A stretch of DNA of 64,000 nt from Candidatus Gastranaerophilales bacterium (GTDB lineage: Bacteria; Cyanobacteriota; Vampirovibrionia; Gastranaerophilales; Gastranaerophilaceae): assembly GCA_017560095.1 (NCBI GenBank), contig JAFYOU010000034.1, positions 62,001-126,000 of the forward strand, given 5' to 3'. Every line of letters starts with the position of its first letter. Position 1 is the first letter of the stretch. This document shows positions 35,450-44,967 of the stretch, piece by piece. Under the pieces are notes generated by a model. That model made no database searches, was not told where the DNA came from, and was given only the letters and a program-made list of their open reading frames with translations. The translations under genes were made by a program, and so were the position numbers.

Positions 35450-36436
35450 ATGAAAGTATATTCTATAGTCAATAATTCGTATAAAATAAATGCTTATAAA
35501 GGCAATATTCATTTAACTTCCTTTATGGGGACTGATGAGGTAAATATTCAAAAACCTAAATCCCAAAAAGCCACCCTGACGCAAAAAATTACTGCAAGTT
35601 TAGCAAAGATTAAATCAGACAAATATGTTAAATTGTCTAAAGATTTACTACACGAATCAGACCAAATTAAAACAAAAGCTACTTCAATTTTGATGCAAGC
35701 ACAAGAGGTGCAACAGATATCAAAAGAGCTTTTAGATGCTAATAGTGAAGCGCTTTCAAATAATCGAGTGCCTCGCTCGCAAGCATTGATAGTATATGAT
35801 TGTTGCCCGGATGATAAAAAAACGGATGCATATGTGTTTGATACCAAAACAAGGGTTTTAAAACAATATATGAAAAATGTTAATATGAATGATTCTTGTA
35901 CAAATGCGGATGAATGTTATACGTTTGACGAAAATGGGAAACTTGTTGCCTATGATAGTTTTTTTGTGGAAACAGAAGCAGGTTGCTCAACATACGCAAA
36001 GTCTTTTGAAAGATATTTGTTTAATGATGGTGATATAAGACAATATTATTCTCAGTATAATGAGACAATTGACAAAACAATTTCTTTTGATGATGTTTTG
36101 ATGTTTGATCAAGGTGAACCGCTTTATTATGTTGAGAATGGGTATATTGATACTCCTGATAATGTAAAAACTTTTGGCCTTCAGATGGTTTTTGATAATG
36201 AACAAATTAAGCTTTGTTCAAATGGATTGAAAGTGTATCCGGATGGGGGACAAGAATGTCGCAAACACTTTGTTTACTCAAATGGAAAATTAGAACAAGT
36301 TCAGTTTGATGCGCAAATGATCAATAGTGAATCTGTATCAAGCAGGCAAGCTTTTGAATTTGTAGATGATAAGCCATATTGTTGCCGAATTAATGATGAT
36401 TCAGGTAATGAAACTGTAACATATTTTAAAAAATAA
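35450..36436 (+). CDS. Unknown protein with helical N-terminus and repetitive beta region
   Basis: 328 aa from the ATG with AAAGG about 6 bases upstream; a longer open frame reaching back into gatA is not credible. Residues 1-30 contain INAYKGNIHLTSFMG. Residues about 45-100 are Lys/Gln-rich helix, and about 105-325 consist of short beta-hairpin-like units such as CYTFDENGKLVAYDSFF and YVFDTKTRVLKQYMKN that recall toxin-type or MORN-like repeats. No signal peptide. I do not recognise a family. It is convergent with the pyrimidine phosphorylase gene. Confidence 0.6.
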   Translation: MKVYSIVNNSYKINAYKGNIHLTSFMGTDEVNIQKPKSQKATLTQKITASLAKIKSDKYVKLSKDLLHESDQIKTKATSILMQAQEVQQISKELLDANSEALSNNRVPRSQALIVYDCCPDDKKTDAYVFDTKTRVLKQYMKNVNMNDSCTNADECYTFDENGKLVAYDSFFVETEAGCSTYAKSFERYLFNDGDIRQYYSQYNETIDKTISFDDVLMFDQGEPLYYVENGYIDTPDNVKTFGLQMVFDNEQIKLCSNGLKVYPDGGQECRKHFVYSNGKLEQVQFDAQMINSESVSSRQAFEFVDDKPYCCRINDDSGNETVTYFKK

Positions 36437-36450
36437 TATTTATTAAACGA

Positions 36451-37749
36451 TTAATAGATTAATTTTGTTTTGCTTATTTTTGTTTTTGATATTTCAAAAG
36501 ATTGTTGCGCTATTTTTATTGCATTATTTATTTTTGATTCATCAATATCATTAAAATAAAGCTCCATTATAATTTCATCTTTTGCAATTTTATCTCCAAT
36601 TTTTTTATTTAAAATAATTCCTGCCCCAAAATCTATAGAATCTGATTTTTTATCTCTTCCGGCGCCTAGCAATTTTGCAGCGTGTGCAACTTCAAGTGCT
36701 ATTAAGTTTGAAATATAACCATCTTCGGTTGCTTTTATTTCTGCTTTATTTTTTCCAACTTCAAATAAACTATAATCATTAACAACGTTAGAATTACCGC
36801 CTTGATGAATAATTATTTCTTTGAATTTTTCTAATGCTTTACCATTTTTAATTACTTCATCAATCATTATTTTGGCATCATTATAGTTGCTTGCTTTATT
36901 GCAATTTAAAAGAGTTTTAACTGCAAGTTCAAGCGTAATTTCATATAAATCTTCTTTGTAATTTCCTTTTAAAAATTCAATTGCTTCAATAACTTCCAAG
37001 CTGTTACCAATTGCATAGCCTAGTGGTTGTTCCATTGAACTTATTACTACATCTATATTTCTGTTTAAAAGTTTACCTGTTTTAATCATTAAATTGCCAA
37101 GCTCAGTTGCTTCTTGTGGTGTTTTTAAGAATGCTCCTGAACCATATTTAACATCAAGCACAATTGAATTGGCGCCTGAAGCAATTTTTTTGGATACAAC
37201 AGAAGCACATATTAAACTTTTATTATCAACTGTAGCCGTTACATCTCTAAGCGCATAGATCTTACCATCTGCAGGAGTTAAATTTGGGCTTTGTGATGAT
37301 ATTGCAACTTTAATATCTTCGATTTGTTTGAAAAATTCTTCGTTACTCAATTCGGTTTTGAAATTTGGGATTGATTCTAATTTATCAATTGTTCCGCCTG
37401 TAAAACCTAAACCACGACCTGATAGTTTAGCCGTATATACACCTAATTGCGCAAGAATTGGAATCAACGTTAAAGTAACTTTATCTCCAACACCTCCAGT
37501 TGAATGTTTATCCGCAACGCAATTTGAGATTGAAGAAAAATCTAAAATGTCGCCACTATCGATAAAAGCTTGAGTTAAATATGCAGTTTCTTCATCATCT
37601 AGGCCTTTAAAACATACTGCCATAAGCCAAGCAGACATTTGATAATCTTCAATGTTGCCTGATGTATAATTTTCGACAAGAAATTTAATTTCTTCTTGCG
37701 TATGTTTGATTCCTTCTTTTTTCTTTTGAATTAAGTCGACTGCTCTCAT
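36451..37749 (-). CDS. pdp: Pyrimidine-nucleoside (thymidine) phosphorylase
   Basis: 432 aa. SGRGLGFTGGTIDKLESIP is the family signature; CVADKHSTGGVGDKVTL is the phosphate-binding region and VKYGSGAFLKTPQEA follows. It cleaves pyrimidine nucleosides to base and (deoxy)ribose-1-phosphate, complementing punA for nucleoside salvage. I choose the ATG preceded by AAGGAA; an upstream ATG lies inside rlmH. Whether it prefers thymidine (deoA) or is broad (pdp) cannot be told. Confidence 0.93.
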   Translation of the reverse strand: MRAVDLIQKKKEGIKHTQEEIKFLVENYTSGNIEDYQMSAWLMAVCFKGLDDEETAYLTQAFIDSGDILDFSSISNCVADKHSTGGVGDKVTLTLIPILAQLGVYTAKLSGRGLGFTGGTIDKLESIPNFKTELSNEEFFKQIEDIKVAISSQSPNLTPADGKIYALRDVTATVDNKSLICASVVSKKIASGANSIVLDVKYGSGAFLKTPQEATELGNLMIKTGKLLNRNIDVVISSMEQPLGYAIGNSLEVIEAIEFLKGNYKEDLYEITLELAVKTLLNCNKASNYNDAKIMIDEVIKNGKALEKFKEIIIHQGGNSNVVNDYSLFEVGKNKAEIKATEDGYISNLIALEVAHAAKLLGAGRDKKSDSIDFGAGIILNKKIGDKIAKDEIIMELYFNDIDESKINNAIKIAQQSFEISKTKISKTKLIY

Positions 37750-37759
37750 TTTATTTTCC

Positions 37760-38176
37760 TTATTTATGGTATGGCTCATTGTTTAAAATTTTATATGCTC
37801 TATAAATTTGTTCCATTAAAATTAAAACTGCTTCTTGGTGCAAGAATGTTAATTTTGACATTGAAAATTTGAAATTTGATTTGTTTCTGACATTTTGAGT
37901 AAGGCCATCAGAACCTCCAACTAGAAATAGAATTTCATTATAATAACCATCCGTTTCTATTTCTCTTAATTTTTGTGCAAATTCAGGACTTGAAAGTTGT
38001 TTTCCTTCGATTTCCATTGTTATTAAAAAAGCATTTTGTTTATTTTTAATATAATCTTCTATGTTGGAAGTTTCTATTATTTCAACTCTATTAAGAAGGC
38101 GCTTTTGGTATTCTTTAGCGCCTTCAAAATAAAAACTTTCTTTTAATTTTCCTTCAAGTATAACTTTTATGTTCAT
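37760..38176 (-). CDS. rlmH: 23S rRNA (pseudouridine1915-N3)-methyltransferase
   Basis: 138 aa SPOUT methyltransferase, somewhat short of the usual 155-160. LFLVGGSDGLTQNVRN is the SAM-binding knot, and FSMSKLTFLHQEAVLILMEQ followed by IYRAYKILNNEPYHK is the diagnostic C-terminus. The ATG follows the upstream symporter stop immediately (TAAATG) with AAAAGG before it, so it is coupled. The pdp gene follows after 10 bases. Confidence 0.95.
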   Translation of the reverse strand: MNIKVILEGKLKESFYFEGAKEYQKRLLNRVEIIETSNIEDYIKNKQNAFLITMEIEGKQLSSPEFAQKLREIETDGYYNEILFLVGGSDGLTQNVRNKSNFKFSMSKLTFLHQEAVLILMEQIYRAYKILNNEPYHK

Positions 38177-39496
38177 TTATACCTTTTGTTCAATTGGTTT
38201 TCCGCATAAGAGTTCATAATCTAATTCATTCTCATTATCTGCAATAATTGCTGCAACTACTGTATCTGAAGTAACATTTAGAATAGTTCTAAACATATCT
38301 ACAAATCTTTCCAAAGTAAATAATAAAGAGAAGCCTATTACCAGTTGTTCAGGTGTTAAACCGATTCCATTTAAAACAAGTGCAATAGTAATTAAACCAG
38401 CTCCAGGAATACCTGCTGAAGTAGAAGAAGCAACAATTGCCAAAAGAGATATTTCTATAATTAAAAGCGGAGTTAATTCGATTCCATACATTTGAGTTAA
38501 GAAAATTACGGCAATTGTTTGCATGATTGCGGTTCCGTCCATATTTAATGTTGCACCCAGTGGGAGCACAAAAGAACATACTCTATTTGAAATGCCTCTT
38601 TTTTCGCAACAAGTGATTGTCAAAGGCAGTGTTGCAGAAGATGAAGCTGTTCCAAATGCAACCATTATAGCTTCTGAAATTGCGCCAAATAATTTCCCAA
38701 CGGGAACTTTTGAAAATATTTTTAACATTAAAGGATATACTATAAAGAATTGAATTGCTATTGCTATACAAAAAGCTAAAACATATTTTGAGATGTTTGT
38801 AAATACTTCAATTCCAAAGCTACCAACAGCGGTGGCAGTTAAAGCAAATATACCTGGAGCGGCCAGATACATAATCCAGTCAGTTACTTTCATTGTTGCT
38901 GCAAAAATGCTTTCAAAAAATGAAACTAATGGTCTTGAAATTTCGCCTGCTCTTGTTAATGCAATTGCAAAAATTGATGTAAATAAAATAATTGGTATCA
39001 TTTTGCCTGATGCTAAGGCTTCAAATGGGTTTTTTGGGATGATATCCATAAAAATTTGTGTTAAATTTTCTTTTTGATATTGAATGGCGTTATTAACATA
39101 TTCTTGGATGTGGCTTGCAACTTCGCTGTTTATTAGCCCTTTTGCACTAACTCCTGGTTGTAATAAAATTGCTGTAGCGCATGCAATGCTAACTGCTGCA
39201 ATTGTTATTATTCCATAATACAAAAGCATTTTCGAGCCAAATTTTGTTAATTGCTTTGAATCTCCAATGTTTGAAATGCCTATTATGATTGCACTTGTTA
39301 CTAATGGCAAGACTACCATTTGTATTATGTTAATAAATCCTTCGCCAATAAAATTTAGAACATTATATACTTGGGGGAAATTTGTTTGAGGCAATTTCCA
39401 GCCAACTAATACGCCTAAAATAAGCCCGATAAATATATGCACATTTCTTTTTAAACCTAACAAAAGTGCAATAATTATTTGCATATGAAAACCCAT
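38177..39496 (-). CDS. Dicarboxylate/amino acid:cation symporter (DAACS family)
   Basis: 439 aa, eight helices plus two re-entrant hairpins. SFVLPLGATLNMDGTAIMQ and STSAGIPGAGLI are the substrate and sodium binding hairpins of the GltP/GltT/DctA family. It imports glutamate, aspartate or C4-dicarboxylates using sodium or protons. The ATG at 39496 has GAGG about 10 bases upstream; a TTG one codon earlier is less likely. It heads the rlmH-pdp transcript. Confidence 0.93.
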   Translation of the reverse strand: MGFHMQIIIALLLGLKRNVHIFIGLILGVLVGWKLPQTNFPQVYNVLNFIGEGFINIIQMVVLPLVTSAIIIGISNIGDSKQLTKFGSKMLLYYGIITIAAVSIACATAILLQPGVSAKGLINSEVASHIQEYVNNAIQYQKENLTQIFMDIIPKNPFEALASGKMIPIILFTSIFAIALTRAGEISRPLVSFFESIFAATMKVTDWIMYLAAPGIFALTATAVGSFGIEVFTNISKYVLAFCIAIAIQFFIVYPLMLKIFSKVPVGKLFGAISEAIMVAFGTASSSATLPLTITCCEKRGISNRVCSFVLPLGATLNMDGTAIMQTIAVIFLTQMYGIELTPLLIIEISLLAIVASSTSAGIPGAGLITIALVLNGIGLTPEQLVIGFSLLFTLERFVDMFRTILNVTSDTVVAAIIADNENELDYELLCGKPIEQKV

Positions 39497-39615
39497 CAAA
39501 AAAATTCCTCATAATACTATTTTGATTTATTTTACTATGTTTTCTAGAATTTTGCAAAGAATTTCAAACAAAAAATTGATTTAATTTACACAAATTAAAG
39601 GCTATTATTTGTAAT

Positions 39616-39795
39616 ATGGAAAAGAAAAATTTAAATTTTTTAGGCATAATGTTTGAATGCTGTAATGTGTATGGAAGAATATATAAAAATAAAGAAGGAA
39701 CGTATTATCAAGGCAGATGTCCAAGATGCTTAAGGGAAATTAAAATCAGAATTGGTGAAGGCGGAACCTCTAATAGATTTTTTAGGGCACAATAA
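39616..39795 (+). CDS. 59-aa zinc-ribbon-type small protein
   Basis: Reads MEKKNLNFLGIMFECCNVYG, then RIYKNKEGTYYQGRCPRCLR and GEGGTSNRFFRAQ. The CC...CPRC cysteines suggest one zinc site. I recall similar 60-residue proteins of the pattern FECC..Y.RvYrN..G..Y.GrCP.C....GpGGT..RFF.A in varied bacteria, without known function. The ATG has no near Shine-Dalgarno; TATTAT at 39603-39608 ends 7 bases before it. It is short enough to be missed by a length filter. Confidence 0.75.
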   Translation: MEKKNLNFLGIMFECCNVYGRIYKNKEGTYYQGRCPRCLREIKIRIGEGGTSNRFFRAQ

Positions 39796-39800
39796 AAAAT

Positions 39801-39829
39801 AAACCCTTGAGTTACAACGCAAGGGGTAA
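39801..39829. terminator. Weak terminator between convergent genes
   Basis: AAACCCTTG and CAAGGGGT can pair over a 9-base loop in the 60 bases between the small zinc-ribbon gene and paralogue B. There is no strong T run, so the call is tentative. Confidence 0.4.
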
Positions 39830-39855
39830 ATACAAAGGAATAATGAAATTTATTT

Positions 39856-40881
39856 TTAACCGTTAAATGTTTTAAATACGGTTTCCATTGTGTCTTCAAT
39901 AACTTTTTTAACTGAATCCATTTCTGTTTTAAGTGCATTTTGTTCAGTATCAAGTTGGTTGATTTGAAGCTCTAATGCTCTATCTTCTTCTTGAAGCTTT
40001 TCGGTTTCTTTGTTTAATTTTTCAACTTCTTTTTCGTAAAGCATTTTTTTGTATTCATAATTATTCATTGCTTCATCGTATAACATTGAGTCTTCAACAT
40101 TTGATGTACTTATAGAATATGTTTTTCCAACCATTTCTTCTAAATCATCGGATTGTATAAAATGAATTGTTGATAATCTTCCAGATGATTCTTGGGTTAA
40201 TGTTGCTTTTGCTGTTGCTGTGTTGGTCTTTTTTTGTGCTCCTTGATAATCAAATGTGTATGTTCCATAGTAAGTATCTTTGCCTTCGATTGAGCTGAAA
40301 GCTGTTAAATCAAGATCATTTTCTGATGTATAGTATGAAGTGCCATTTTTTGTGTACATATAATATGTGCCACTTGTTAAGCCTTGAGCTTTCATAATTG
40401 TTTGCAAGCCTTGATATTTTTCATAATCACCCGTAATTTTGGTGATTGTAGATTTATCGGGATTTGATTCATCGTATGTGTAAGAATCTAAGCCTAATTG
40501 AAAATTAAGGTATGAATATCCGTTTTCACCTTTTTTTGCAATAATTGTGCTATCCTTAGCGCTGTATGTGTAGGCTTTTGCTATTTCTTCATCCCAAGTT
40601 AAACTTACATCATAAAGTCCTTCGTATTCTCCTGAAGCAATTTTTGTAAAGTTTTCAATTTTGTAATTTTCCAATGTTGAATCAACGCTGTATACAGTTT
40701 TCATATAGTCTGTTACAACGGGCGGTGTTGGTACTTCAAGGTCGTTATACTTGCCGTAAAGCCCCATTACTTCATTTGATAAAGCTACCCTCTGTTGGTT
40801 AATTTGTTGAACTTGATATTCAACATTACTCTTTCTTGCAGTCAGACCAAGAAAGCGAGCTTGACTTGCTGCTAATCCCAT
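39856..40881 (-). CDS. Paralogue B of the AASQARFLGLTARKSN family; possible axial/filament-like protein, function unknown
   Basis: 341 aa, start ATG (MGLAASQARF) with GGAAAGGTG about 6 bases upstream, which fixes the family start. The first 35 residues are almost identical to paralogue A, and LEVPTPP is shared near residue 53. The C-terminal 85 residues (NNYEYKKMLYEKEVEKLNKE ... QLDTEQNALKTEMDSVKKV ... VFKTFNG) match it closely as a coiled coil. The middle is a Tyr/Thr/Ser-rich beta-like region unlike A. No signal peptide, no cysteines. Possible self-assembling or exported subunit; inference only. Confidence 0.7.
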   Translation of the reverse strand: MGLAASQARFLGLTARKSNVEYQVQQINQQRVALSNEVMGLYGKYNDLEVPTPPVVTDYMKTVYSVDSTLENYKIENFTKIASGEYEGLYDVSLTWDEEIAKAYTYSAKDSTIIAKKGENGYSYLNFQLGLDSYTYDESNPDKSTITKITGDYEKYQGLQTIMKAQGLTSGTYYMYTKNGTSYYTSENDLDLTAFSSIEGKDTYYGTYTFDYQGAQKKTNTATAKATLTQESSGRLSTIHFIQSDDLEEMVGKTYSISTSNVEDSMLYDEAMNNYEYKKMLYEKEVEKLNKETEKLQEEDRALELQINQLDTEQNALKTEMDSVKKVIEDTMETVFKTFNG

Positions 40882-40969
40882 ATTGTCACCTTTCCTTCGT
40901 ATTTATGTTTTGATATACGACATTTGGGTGATAATTCTTTAGGATTAGACATTATTTTTGTTACATTAG

Positions 40970-40998
40970 TTAACATTTCACAAAAACCACGCTATAAT
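40970..40998 (+). promoter_or_regulatory. Promoter of the nagA-like gene
   Basis: TTAACA (40970-40975), 17-base spacer, perfect TATAAT (40993-40998). The expected start near 41005 leaves 11 bases before the first ATG, or about 35 before an alternative TTG that has an AAGGA box. Confidence 0.65.
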
Positions 40999-41015
40999 AT
41001 ACACAGAGAAACTTA

Positions 41016-41933
41016 ATGTTTTATAAGGAAAAATCAACATTGCCATATTATTTAATTGATAATCATATCCATGGAAGTTTTGGAATAAATTTTAATGAAG
41101 CAAGTTATGAGCAGGTTAAATTTCTTTTGACTGAATTATATAAAAGGAATATAAGAGGAATTTGTCCAACATTAGTTGGTGATAGTGATGATAAAATTTA
41201 TAATCAATTAAAATTATTCAAACAAATAAAATGTGAGCAAATAGCAAATATTAGCAATGAAGCTTTGGTTTTGGGGGTTCATTTAGAGGGGACATTTTTA
41301 TCTTTAGATAAATCTGGAATTCAAGATTCTTCAGTTTTTAAAGAACCTACAATAAATAATTTTAAAAATCTTGTTAAAGATATGGAAGATATAATAAAAA
41401 TAGTCACAATTGCTCCTGAGAATGATGTTGATTTAATAAATTATTTAAATAAAAAAGGAATAAAAACTCAGGCAGGACATTCTATCGGGGAAAGTTTGAA
41501 AGGGTGTGTTGGAACTACCCATCATTTTAATGCAATGTCTCAAATTCATCATAGAAATTCAACAATTACTCTTCAGGCTTTGATTGATGATAATATTTAT
41601 TGTGAAATAATTCCTGATTTAATACATACTTCAAATGATATTTTAAAATTATTTTTTAAAATAAAACCAAAAAATAAAATACTTTTAGTGAGTGATAGTT
41701 TGCCTTCTAGTAACTTTGATAAAGATATAATTTTTTGCAATAAAAAAATAAATAATAAAGGAAAGGATAGCACTGGAACTTTGGCAGGCTCTAATAAGAC
41801 ATTAGATGAAATTGTAAAAAATTTGATTAATAAAAACATTTTAACCAAAGATGATATAACCCAAATGGGCTTTAAAAATCAGATTGAATATCTTAATTTA
41901 AATGAAATTGAAATCAATATTTTAAATAGATAA
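41016..41933 (+). CDS. nagA: N-acetylglucosamine-6-phosphate deacetylase-like amidohydrolase, short and divergent
   Basis: 305 aa against about 380 usual. The family landmarks are kept in order: DNHIHGSFG (metal HxH), GVHLEGTFLS (metal Glu), AGHSIGESL (metal His), THHFNAMSQIHHR (metal His), LLVSDSLPSS (catalytic Asp) and GTLAGS. It would deacetylate GlcNAc-6-phosphate, feeding amino sugars towards glycolysis and GlmS. The N-terminal beta-sandwich half is missing and the start is uncertain: ATG at 41016, or TTG at 41040 with AAGGA upstream. Confidence 0.8.
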   Translation: MFYKEKSTLPYYLIDNHIHGSFGINFNEASYEQVKFLLTELYKRNIRGICPTLVGDSDDKIYNQLKLFKQIKCEQIANISNEALVLGVHLEGTFLSLDKSGIQDSSVFKEPTINNFKNLVKDMEDIIKIVTIAPENDVDLINYLNKKGIKTQAGHSIGESLKGCVGTTHHFNAMSQIHHRNSTITLQALIDDNIYCEIIPDLIHTSNDILKLFFKIKPKNKILLVSDSLPSSNFDKDIIFCNKKINNKGKDSTGTLAGSNKTLDEIVKNLINKNILTKDDITQMGFKNQIEYLNLNEIEINILNR

Positions 41934-41975
41934 AAAATGTGATAGACTTATTTTGAAGACTTTATAGAGGTAAAA

Positions 41976-42437
41976 ATGAAAAAAAATATATTTATAATAT
42001 TGGCATTGATTTTATTTTTTGGAGTTTATGGTGTTCAAGCGCAAACTCCTGTTAAAACTCCAACAGTACAAAATAAACCTATTAATACAACATCATTAAA
42101 TATTGTTGCATCTCCAAGCAAGTATTTAAATAAAACAGTAAAAATGCAAGCAACTTTCGATAAGTTTTCTGCGCTCGGACTTGATTATTCTAAGGCTTTA
42201 AGAAAAAGTAGTGACCATATTGGAATTTTGATTCAAAGAGATGATGTTGTTGATCATAATATTCCTCTATCTGAGATGAAATTATTTATGAAAAAAGAAA
42301 TGGCTGAAAAATTCATAGACTTAGATACGGGAGATAAAGTTGAAATTACAGCCAAGGTGTTTTCAACTGCATTAAATGACCCTTGGCTTGATATTCAAAA
42401 ATTAACAGTTATACAAAAAGCTAAAAAAACGAATTAG
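41976..42437 (+). CDS. Exported OB-fold-like protein, unknown
   Basis: 153 aa with a clear signal peptide (MKKNIFIILALILFFGVYGVQAQ). The mature part looks beta-rich: NIVASPSKYLNKTVKMQATF, then a helix, then GDKVEITAKVFSTALNDPWL. This resembles a small OB-fold of the tRNA_anti-like/NirD-type described in exported bacterial proteins. AGAGG precedes the ATG. It lies between the NagA-like and GH57 genes, probably in one transcript. Function unknown. Confidence 0.65.
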   Translation: MKKNIFIILALILFFGVYGVQAQTPVKTPTVQNKPINTTSLNIVASPSKYLNKTVKMQATFDKFSALGLDYSKALRKSSDHIGILIQRDDVVDHNIPLSEMKLFMKKEMAEKFIDLDTGDKVEITAKVFSTALNDPWLDIQKLTVIQKAKKTN

Positions 42438-42459
42438 TATATTGAATTAGAGTTGGAAT

Positions 42460-44967
42460 ATGAGCGAAAATAAAAAATATTTAACGATACATGGACATTT
42501 TTATCAACCACCAAGAGAAAACCCTTGGATTGAAGAAATTGAAATACAAGATAGTGCATACCCTGAACATGATTGGAATGAAAAGATATGTCTTCAATGT
42601 TATAGTCCCAATAGTGTTTCAAGACTTGTTGATGGCTCAAATTCTATTATTCAAGTTTCAAATAATTACAAATATATGAGTTTTAATTTTGGTCCAACGT
42701 TATTAAGTTGGATGGAAAAATATAATAATCCTGCTTATCGAAGAATAATTGAAGCAGATGTTGAATCTAGAGAATTATATGAAGGACATGGTTGTGCTAT
42801 AGCCCAAGTTTACAATCATATGATTATGCCATTAGCTAATCGAAATGATAAAATTACGCAAGTGCTTTGGGGTTTGAAAGATTTTCAAAAGAGATTTGGT
42901 AGAAATTCTGAAGGTATTTGGTTGGCTGAAACTGCGGTTGATGCTCAAACGCTAGAAGTTTTGATTGAATGTGGGGTTAAATATACAATATTATCTCCAT
43001 ATCAAGCAAAATGTGTAAATAAAATTGGTGAAAATAATTGGCAAGATGTTTCATGGGGTTCAATTGATCCATCTCAAGCATATAGATATTATGTTGAGGG
43101 TACAAATAAAGAAAAATATATAGATTTATTTTTCTATGATGGCTCAATTTCAAAGTCAGTTGCGTTTGATAATTTGTTGCAAGATGGAAAAAAATTCTCA
43201 TATAGATTAAATGATGGTTATGTTGAATCAAGAAACCATACACAACTTGTCAATATTGCAACTGATGGCGAAAGTTATGGTCATCATACAAAATTTGGTG
43301 ATATGGCACTAGCTTACATTTTAAAATTTGGAGCTAAAGAACTAGGATTTACAATTACAAATTATGCTCAATTTTTAGAAAAAAATCCGCCTAAATATGA
43401 GGTAGATATTAAACCAGTTAGTGCTTGGTCTTGTGCCCATGGGGTTGGCCGTTGGATGGAAGATTGTGGATGTTCAACAGGGGCACAGCCTCATTGGAAC
43501 CAAAAATGGAGAAAGCCTTTAAGGCAAGCCCTTGATTATCTGAGGGACGAATTAATTAATCTTTGCTCTATTCAGGGTACAAAGTATTATCAAGATTTTT
43601 GGCAGGCAAGAAATAATTATATTGATGTAATTTTAGATAGAAATAAAGAATCAATAGAAGAATTTTTAAAACATAACGCTAAAAAGAAAATGTCTGAATC
43701 AGACAAAGTTAAAGCGATAAAATTGATGGAAATTCAAAGATTTGCTCAATTAATGTATACAAGTTGTGGTTGGTTTTTTGCTGATATTTCAGGAATTGAA
43801 ACTACTCAGATAATGAAATATGCTGCAAGGGCTATGGAATTGGCTGGTGAATTTTCAAAAACTAATTATGAAAAAACATTCCTTTCAATTCTTCAAAAAG
43901 CAAAAAGTAATATTCTTGAATTTGGAAATGGAAAAGATATTTTTAACCGTTGGGTTAAAACATCTGTTGTTGGTTTTGACAAAATTACTGCTCAATATGC
44001 AATTGAGTCTTCTTTTGATGCTAGTATAGATAAAAAAGAAGCAGATTTATATTGTTATAAAGTTAAGAAAACAAATTCAAAAAAATATGATAACTTTGAA
44101 AACATATTATCTTTTGGAAAAATTGAAGTTTCTTCAAATATAACGTTAGAAAAAAAGGAAATGTCTTATGTAATTTTGCAAACCCAAAATTATGATTTTT
44201 ATTGCGCTACAAAGGAATACAAGTGTGCAGAAGATTATAATTTTGAGGCTAAAGAAATTTCAAAAGTTTTCAAAAAAGAAAATATAGTTGAGACTCTGCA
44301 AGCTATTGAATTATATTATGGTTCAAAATTCTATTCTTTAAAAGATATTCCAATTGATAGAAGAAAAACTATTTTGGAGAATATGATTCAGACAAAATTG
44401 CAAAAAGCAGCTCAAACATATGCCGACATGTATGATGGTTTATTAAATCCAATTAGTCATTTAAATGATTTGGGTATGGATATCCCTGAAGGTTTTAGGG
44501 TTTGTGCGAAATACACTTTATTGTCAAATTTAGAAGAAGAACTTTTGAGTATCAAAAAATATGATGATAAAGCAAGCGTTGAAAGGCTTTTAAATATTAA
44601 ACAATTGGCAGATAAATTTAAAATTAAGTTAAATACTCCAAAAATTAGAACAATTTTATCGAGCAGATTGGCTTTGATGATGGATTCTTTGGAATCAAAT
44701 TTAACTATTAAAAATGCAAAAGAATTAATACATTATTTTGAATTACTTGAAAAATTAAGTATAGAGACTGAAATTTCAACTGCTCAAAATACATATTACT
44801 ATATGTTCTGTAAACATTTTGAGAAATTCTTTGAAAAAACAAAAGAAAAATTTGGCGATAATACAAGAGAAGTAATGCTTTGCTTGTTGGAAATTGGAAG
44901 AAAATTAAATATGAATATAGATTTCTATAAAGATAAAGTAGATAGTTTAACTGGGAAAATTAACTAA
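42460..44967 (+). CDS. Glycoside hydrolase family 57 protein with DUF3536
   Basis: 835 aa. LTIHGHFYQPPRENPWIEE is the GH57 N-terminal metal/substrate motif in the form typical of DUF3536 proteins. YKYMSFNFGPTLLSWMEKY, GIWLAETAVDAQTLEVL (nucleophile Glu region) and NIATDGESYGHHTKFGD (acid/base Asp) follow. The DUF3536 half (about 430-820) is helical. GH57 enzymes act on alpha-glucans such as glycogen. No signal peptide: cytoplasmic. Its stop overlaps the convergent DUF429-like gene by 8 bases. Confidence 0.92.
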   Translation: MSENKKYLTIHGHFYQPPRENPWIEEIEIQDSAYPEHDWNEKICLQCYSPNSVSRLVDGSNSIIQVSNNYKYMSFNFGPTLLSWMEKYNNPAYRRIIEADVESRELYEGHGCAIAQVYNHMIMPLANRNDKITQVLWGLKDFQKRFGRNSEGIWLAETAVDAQTLEVLIECGVKYTILSPYQAKCVNKIGENNWQDVSWGSIDPSQAYRYYVEGTNKEKYIDLFFYDGSISKSVAFDNLLQDGKKFSYRLNDGYVESRNHTQLVNIATDGESYGHHTKFGDMALAYILKFGAKELGFTITNYAQFLEKNPPKYEVDIKPVSAWSCAHGVGRWMEDCGCSTGAQPHWNQKWRKPLRQALDYLRDELINLCSIQGTKYYQDFWQARNNYIDVILDRNKESIEEFLKHNAKKKMSESDKVKAIKLMEIQRFAQLMYTSCGWFFADISGIETTQIMKYAARAMELAGEFSKTNYEKTFLSILQKAKSNILEFGNGKDIFNRWVKTSVVGFDKITAQYAIESSFDASIDKKEADLYCYKVKKTNSKKYDNFENILSFGKIEVSSNITLEKKEMSYVILQTQNYDFYCATKEYKCAEDYNFEAKEISKVFKKENIVETLQAIELYYGSKFYSLKDIPIDRRKTILENMIQTKLQKAAQTYADMYDGLLNPISHLNDLGMDIPEGFRVCAKYTLLSNLEEELLSIKKYDDKASVERLLNIKQLADKFKIKLNTPKIRTILSSRLALMMDSLESNLTIKNAKELIHYFELLEKLSIETEISTAQNTYYYMFCKHFEKFFEKTKEKFGDNTREVMLCLLEIGRKLNMNIDFYKDKVDSLTGKIN

